DNA of 64,000 nt from Azolla caroliniana. Its lineage: Eukaryota > Polypodiophyta. The stretch is from assembly GCA_043228905.1 (NCBI GenBank), contig JBHGNT010000013.1:10664001-10728000 (forward strand). The letters are read 5' to 3'. The position numbers and the translations under genes are program-made. Shown here one piece after another: positions 58,901 to 64,000 of the stretch (position 1 is the first letter of the stretch; every line of letters starts with the position of its first letter). Under the pieces are notes generated by a model, which saw only the letters and a program-made list of their open reading frames with translations, searched no databases and was not told where the DNA came from.

Positions 58901-60010
58901 TACATCTGATTCTGCCATAATATTTAACATCAATCAAAAAATATATATAATATTATTAATGTTTCAGTTGGAATCTCATTCTAAGTCAAATTGTCTGTTC
59001 AAGGTTAAATCTTTCTTGTGTTATAATTCACACTTTGGCACTAAATCAGAACTTGATGGATTATGAATCTGTTGCAAAAGTTCTCTAGACAAGTTTAAAA
59101 CAACCCCTTGACAACTCTAAACCCTATCACTGTATAAATAAAGCCTTTGCTCAAAAAATAAAGCAAAGAAGAGAAATTAGACTGTTATTTGGATATTTTA
59201 TGTTTTCTGTGATGGTTTGTATCTAATGATGTGCACTGTATATTCATATCTAATCATATACAGAGTGCGCACAAGTTCTGGAACTTTCTTGGCAAGGGGC
59301 CAGGATAAAATCATCAGAGGAATTGAAAAGAGAATCGCAGATTTTACTTTTATTCCAGTGGGTATGTTCTCTTTTTAGCTGAAAATTCCTGGTTATAATG
59401 TGGTTATGGCCTCCTAATCATCGATTTGAAATGACATTGCCACACAGAGCAAGGTGAAGGAATCCAAATTCTCCATTATGAGGTGGGCCAAAAATATGAA
59501 GCTCATACTGATTATTTCCATGATAACTTCAACACCCGTAATGGAGGACAACGCATTGCAACATTGCTGATGTATCTGTAAGAAAATATATTTACACTCG
59601 GGCATTTTCATTATTGTTTTTTTCCATTAAATTATGGATATAATGATTGATTTGCCGTAATGTCTTGCAGCTCAGATGTAGAATCTGGTGGTGAAACTGT
59701 CTTTCCATCTGCAACTGTAAACAGCAGTATGATTCCTAACTGGAATGAGCTATCTGAATGCGGTAGGACGGGGGTATCTGTGAAACCCAAACTTGGAGAT
59801 GCATTACTATTTTGGAGCATGAAGCCTGATGCCACTCCAGATCCATTGAGTCTTCATGGTAGGGTGGTTTCTGTCAATGCGTTAATTCAAGTCATCAGAC
59901 TCTGATGCTAACATTTTATTTATGTTTCTTCTCTAGGGGGCTGCCCAGTAATAGCTGGAGACAAATGGTCAGCGACAAAGTGGATGCGTGTAAATGAGTA
60001 TAAGAGCTAA
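55954..60010 (+). CDS. P4H: Prolyl 4-hydroxylase (type II membrane, plant P4H)
   Basis: Seven coding exons: 55954-56168, 57018-57108, 58681-58778, 59264-59361, 59448-59577, 59671-59858, 59937-60010; all GT-AG, in frame, 297 residues, the usual plant P4H length. The enzyme hydroxylates proline in secretory proteins such as extensins and arabinogalactan proteins, using Fe(II), 2-oxoglutarate and ascorbate in the ER/Golgi. N-terminus: a short basic, Ser-rich cytosolic tail (MAKGKKSSSSSSS), then a Leu-rich membrane anchor (about residues 17-45). Catalytic domain: VELLSWEPRAFVYHNFL, iron ligands H187 and D189 (HTDYF) and H273 (SLHGG), 2-oxoglutarate-binding K283 (GDKW), 10 residues after the distal His as in known P4Hs. 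FNTRNGGQRIATLLMYL is also typical. The start ATG sits 9 bases after a (GAA)n tract. Closest to the plant 'probable prolyl 4-hydroxylase' group; the paralogue number is not decided. Confidence 0.95.
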
Positions 60011-62999
60011 AACAAACTAGTTTTATTGCTCTAATTGCTGCCTTCTAGATCTGAAGTCTTGGTTAAAGAGTTCGGTCTCACGATGGTGCAGTTGAATGTA
60101 AACGGTGTTATTGCAAAAGCTATGTTTTGCAAAAAGAGCAGGTAGCTTCCAATGGTGAATATAGTGATATGATGCTACTATACAGTCCTCGACCCCAAAT
60201 TTCAACGGGTCCAACTCTGAAGTCAATGACCTCAAATTTATTTATTTATATAAGATTCGTGGATATTTTTGTTAGCTGTTAGGGATTACTTTTGCATGCA
60301 TTCCAACTAAGATGTATCAAGTATGTTTCAAAGATAAACTTCAAATATCGTGACACTTCAAAGGAAACAAAGTTAGAATTTAGGTATGTATGCATATACG
60401 GATATTACTTCTAGCCATTCCAAGGAAACCTGTAGATATCTGCTGTATTAAGTATTATTTTAGCTGCTAGTATTATTCGCCTTCGATGGATGTCTTTTTT
60501 TTATTTCCGAGTTTGCAGATCATTAAGCTAGTGGATCAAAATCATTAAACTGCATATCAATGGAACTAATGTGTTTGCTTGGACTTAATGTTTTATTAAG
60601 CTTATTCGCAGAACTCAGTTCAATTTTGTGTACTACTTTTCTCCCGTAGGCAGTCTATTTTCACCCATCAGTGCTAAGGTGTCTATGACTAGGTCTGAAT
60701 CATATCTACTAACCTACCAACTGTTCTGTTGTGTAAATAGTAGCTTTTACTTTGAGTTGTAACATAATAAAAGGCTTGTGTGGTAGCAAGTCAATAATTT
60801 AACGACACTGCAGGGAGGACCTGCGGAGTAAATATGAGTCTAAACCTTATTGTGACCATGCAGTTTTATCTGTCAACCCAAAACCTCTAGCGTAATTTTA
60901 TCTGCCTAGAGCCTGACCTTCATCCCATGACACTTGCAATAATGATGTTTGGGAAGTTGAATGAATGGTAGGTTAAGGAGCTTAAATCAGTGGATGCCAT
61001 AAACACTTACTCAAACAAGACACAGGTGGGGGGGCCTTCCTATTCTTTGATACATCAAAGAAGTTATCCCTTTGCTAACCATAATTCCAAGTTGGTGAAC
61101 CATGTAATCGGCAAGCATATTAAGCAAGCAGTGTTGGCATGGTTTCAACTTTTTTAGTGCCTTGTGTAACAGACATTTTAGATTACCCTAACATGTAACC
61201 TATTGAGAAGACATTAAACAATTTGTGTCTTTGACGTTTTTTAATCATTATATTAAAACTATAATTTAAAGAAGACTTCTAGAAAGTTAATATTACGAAG
61301 ACAATTAGATTACTTATAGAATTGATGGGATTTTTATAATCCATTATAATTTGTTGTGCATGAATGCATAGAAGAGCATAAAGTTTCGTCAGGAATGTCC
61401 AAATAAGATCATTACTCTAGCCATAACAGTTACCGTTCTACATTATGTTCTTGTTCAATGTTTCATAATAAAACAAATAAATAACACTAAGTATAATGTG
61501 TAACCATCAATGTTTGACAAAATTGGGCACATATTTCTTGACCTTAATTATTGCCAATATTGCATAGTTGTACAATAGCAGCGCAGATCAAACTGTTTAA
61601 CCATCAATAAAAAATGTTCAACAAATTTGGGCACACATTTCTTGACCTTAATTATTATTGCCAACATCGAATAGTCGTACATACAGCACAGCAAATAAAA
61701 CTTTCAAATCTCATCATTAATAGAACCACCAATCAGACTAATGAGAGTAGATTATGCAGATACGTGGGCCCTTTCCGCCAAATAATTCAGCAAATAAGTT
61801 AATGCTAGTCCTAGAGTTTTCCAATTAAGGCATTCTGCATGCATTGCAGAAGTAATAACCAATTCCAATACTATAAAATAATTGAACAGTAATACGCAAA
61901 TTTCAGTTAAATTTGTTGTTTATACAGGCAGTAATGACCTATGACAAAGCATTACAAAAATCAACAATCTCTTGGAGCCTTTCATACATTAACCTGAGAA
62001 CATATGATTGTTTACAGAAAGATAAGGGTTCCTATTTGAACATTCTGGAAGCAAAACTGCACATTGCAGAATGTTCAAATTTCAGTTAAATTTGTTGTGT
62101 ATATAGGCAGTAATGAACTATGACAAAGCATTACAAAAATCAACGATCTCTTGGAGCCTTTCATACATTAACCTGAGAACATATGATTGTTTACAGAAAG
62201 ATAAGGGTTCCTATTTGAACATCCTGCAAGCAAAACTGCGTATTGCAGAAAAAGAAGACACCGCAAATCAGCATAAACCAACATAGAGTGCTACAAGTAC
62301 ATGCCTTCATTTCCGTGTATATTGACATGACAGGTATACATATATACCAGATGTTTTGTCAGGATGAGTAGAAGATATCTATTCATAGAATGGTTAAGAA
62401 TCTGTGAGTACTAAAAACCATGTACCCAATGGTGTTACATTTGCTATATAAAAGATTTCCTATGATAAAACTAGTAAGGAAGAATTCCTGCTGGCATATC
62501 ACAGAAATGGTAATTTGTCTGCCTACATCTCTGATTTTATCCATGATCCGAATTCCCTTTAAGTCATTTATAGAAATACAATTCAGTTTCAAAGAATCTC
62601 AAATGGCTTTGTAACTGAGTGTTAACACCTGCAGGAAAATGATAATATAACAATCTTAGAACAATACCCAGAATATCATCATAAGAAACATACAGCAATG
62701 TGCAGTTTGTATGAGAGCATTCACTTTGTAGTTTTGTACACATCTAAAACAAGGCAGAATATTACAAATGAAACCACATTTGATTATGCAATGCGCTAAG
62801 AGCGTAAACCATACATTCACCTAGAAATATAGAAAATTGTTTGTACCAGCAAATACCTGTCTTGGATACCAGCAAATAAGATATTGTTAGTTTCTCTTCA
62901 CTCCCCACATCCTAGAGTATTGTGAAATTTTGATTAGTGAACGAGATGTAACTATCACCAAATTAAACTTCATGAAACCATGCTCATGTTTACCGCACA
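60011..62999. other. P4H 3' UTR and intergenic region
   Basis: No gene seen. Two local tandem duplications: about 103-bp offset at 61513/61616 (GGGCACAYATTTCTTGACC) and a near-perfect 179-bp offset at 61898/62077, the second copy ending near 62255. The rest is AT-rich spacer; the right end is presumably the 3' UTR of the minus-strand gene. Confidence 0.65.
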
Positions 63000-63677
63000 T
63001 CATAACCAGTTTGGTCCTGTGATATTTGCTTCATTCTCCTTAGAGGATGGTTGCTCATCAGCTTTTGCTAATGAGCGGTATTGCAGCTTTACACTCTCCC
63101 CATTATCCAGTGTTCTCACAACATACCTTCAGTATAGGTGAAAAGGAAAATGCCCTTAGTTACTAACTTTCACACGATCTACATTATACGCATGAAGAAA
63201 AGGTTCCTCGTAAGCATATCTTACCATCCATTCAAACATTGTGTTGTTATCACAGCAGTGCATCCAACAAACCTTTCAGGGGTTCTTTTGTTTCCCTAGA
63301 TTAAAAAATATCCTAATCAATCATTACTCGATTGCAAACTTACCACATATATTATGATTCCAAAAATCTATAAAATGGAAATACCTTTATTAAGACATTG
63401 TCATTAACCTTGTATGGAAATTGGACTCCTTTAAGCCGAGAAAACTCCACCATGGTAAGGTCACCGGAATTCTGTCTCTCCTGAACTTAACAAGCATTAA
63501 TTAACAGAAGCTTCGAATCCATGAATGGCACATGATACTTATTAACTGCATAGAAATATATTTGAATAGAATACAGTACGTGATCATGTTTCCCTCTCTT
63601 CCTCTTTGTTGCCTTAGATGTGTTCACTTTCCATCGTTCTTCCTCCAGTTTGTACGCTTGTACAACAGATTGTAAAA
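63000..63677 (-). CDS. 3' coding exons of a minus-strand gene, Tudor/Agenet-like C-terminus
   Basis: Four consecutive exons join in frame: 63580-63677, 63385-63480, 63225-63295 and 63000-63126 (stop TGA at 63000-63002). Donors are gtactg, gtattt and gtaaga; acceptors end in AG. The product has a helical, basic stretch (AYKLEEERWKVNTSKATKRK), then about 70 residues with a small-barrel look (VNDNVLIKGNKRTPERFVGC, TTQCLNGWYVVRTLDNGES, VKLQYRSLAKAD) and a Ser/Glu-rich tail. The barrel-like part and the final LQYRSL recall C-termini of plant PHD-finger proteins, but I cannot name it with confidence. Upstream exons lie to the right; none was resolved between 63678 and 64000. Confidence 0.6.
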
Positions 63678-64000
63678 CTGCAAATTCAGAATTTCTCTTT
63701 CTTTTCTCTCCATCTGGGCTATACCCCAGTATTCAGCCATCATTTTATCAATCCAAACACTGGAATTTACATCTCACTAATTTACAACATGGCCGTGCAG
63801 AATGTAGGTACTGCATGCATGACCTTCAGATAAACAGATAATCACGGGTCACATAAGAATGTCTATGTACTGTATAAAAAACTATCACATTTATTGAGAG
63901 AAGAAATGCACCCTAAATGCTAACAAAACATCATATCCTTTCTTGACTGCCTCCAAATAAAAAAATAATTAGGAGGCACATTAAAATGTTGATGTGTCGT

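Overview
The window reads as nuclear DNA of a flowering plant. Two spliced host genes with plant-type GT-AG introns, and the 3' exons of a third, lie in the right-hand 15 kb. The left 48 kb is almost entirely nested LTR retrotransposons of plant Ty3/gypsy and Ty1/copia types, solo LTRs and decayed LINE sequence. I cannot name the species; AT-rich spacers and many microsatellites fit an angiosperm of moderate to large genome size.

Layout. 1-11414: an old minus-strand gypsy element (G1, with a primer-binding site for tRNA-Trp) is split at 1303-1307/8358-8362 by a full-length, apparently intact chromovirus (copy A, 1308-8357) whose two 465-bp LTRs look identical. 11424-27098: a decayed plus-strand gypsy (G2) is split by a four-level nest. 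Element D (12452-26163, TSD cttcc) contains E (13550-23613, non-coding, tRNA-Trp PBS), and E's 5' LTR contains copia element F (13746-18940, TSD ccttg). Solo or partial LTRs sit inside D. 27099-31443: a decayed minus-strand copia (H) carries a solo LTR (TSD gtttc). 32236-41340: a decayed plus-strand copia (I) is split by a second, near-identical chromovirus (copy B, minus strand, 33358-40437, TSD gcttg). 41341-48700: LTR fragments, an unidentified reading frame, LINE remnants and a young tandem duplication.

48700-64000 is the host gene zone. A U11/U12 minor-spliceosome 48 kDa protein gene (five coding exons, 731 aa) and a prolyl 4-hydroxylase gene (seven coding exons, 297 aa) lie on the plus strand. 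They are followed by the 3' coding exons of a minus-strand gene of uncertain identity that enters from the right edge.

Most worth checking: (1) two unrelated retrotransposons (copia F and chromovirus B) have fold-back, inverted LTR sequence at one terminus yet are bounded by perfect 5-bp target-site duplications, which implies integration of snap-back cDNA; (2) the U11-48K gene is intact, but three of the four ligands of its CHHC zinc finger appear replaced; (3) tRNA-like box A/box B modules recur in the LTRs or leaders of several otherwise different element families; (4) the chromovirus leader carries five evenly spaced 14-nt palindromes.
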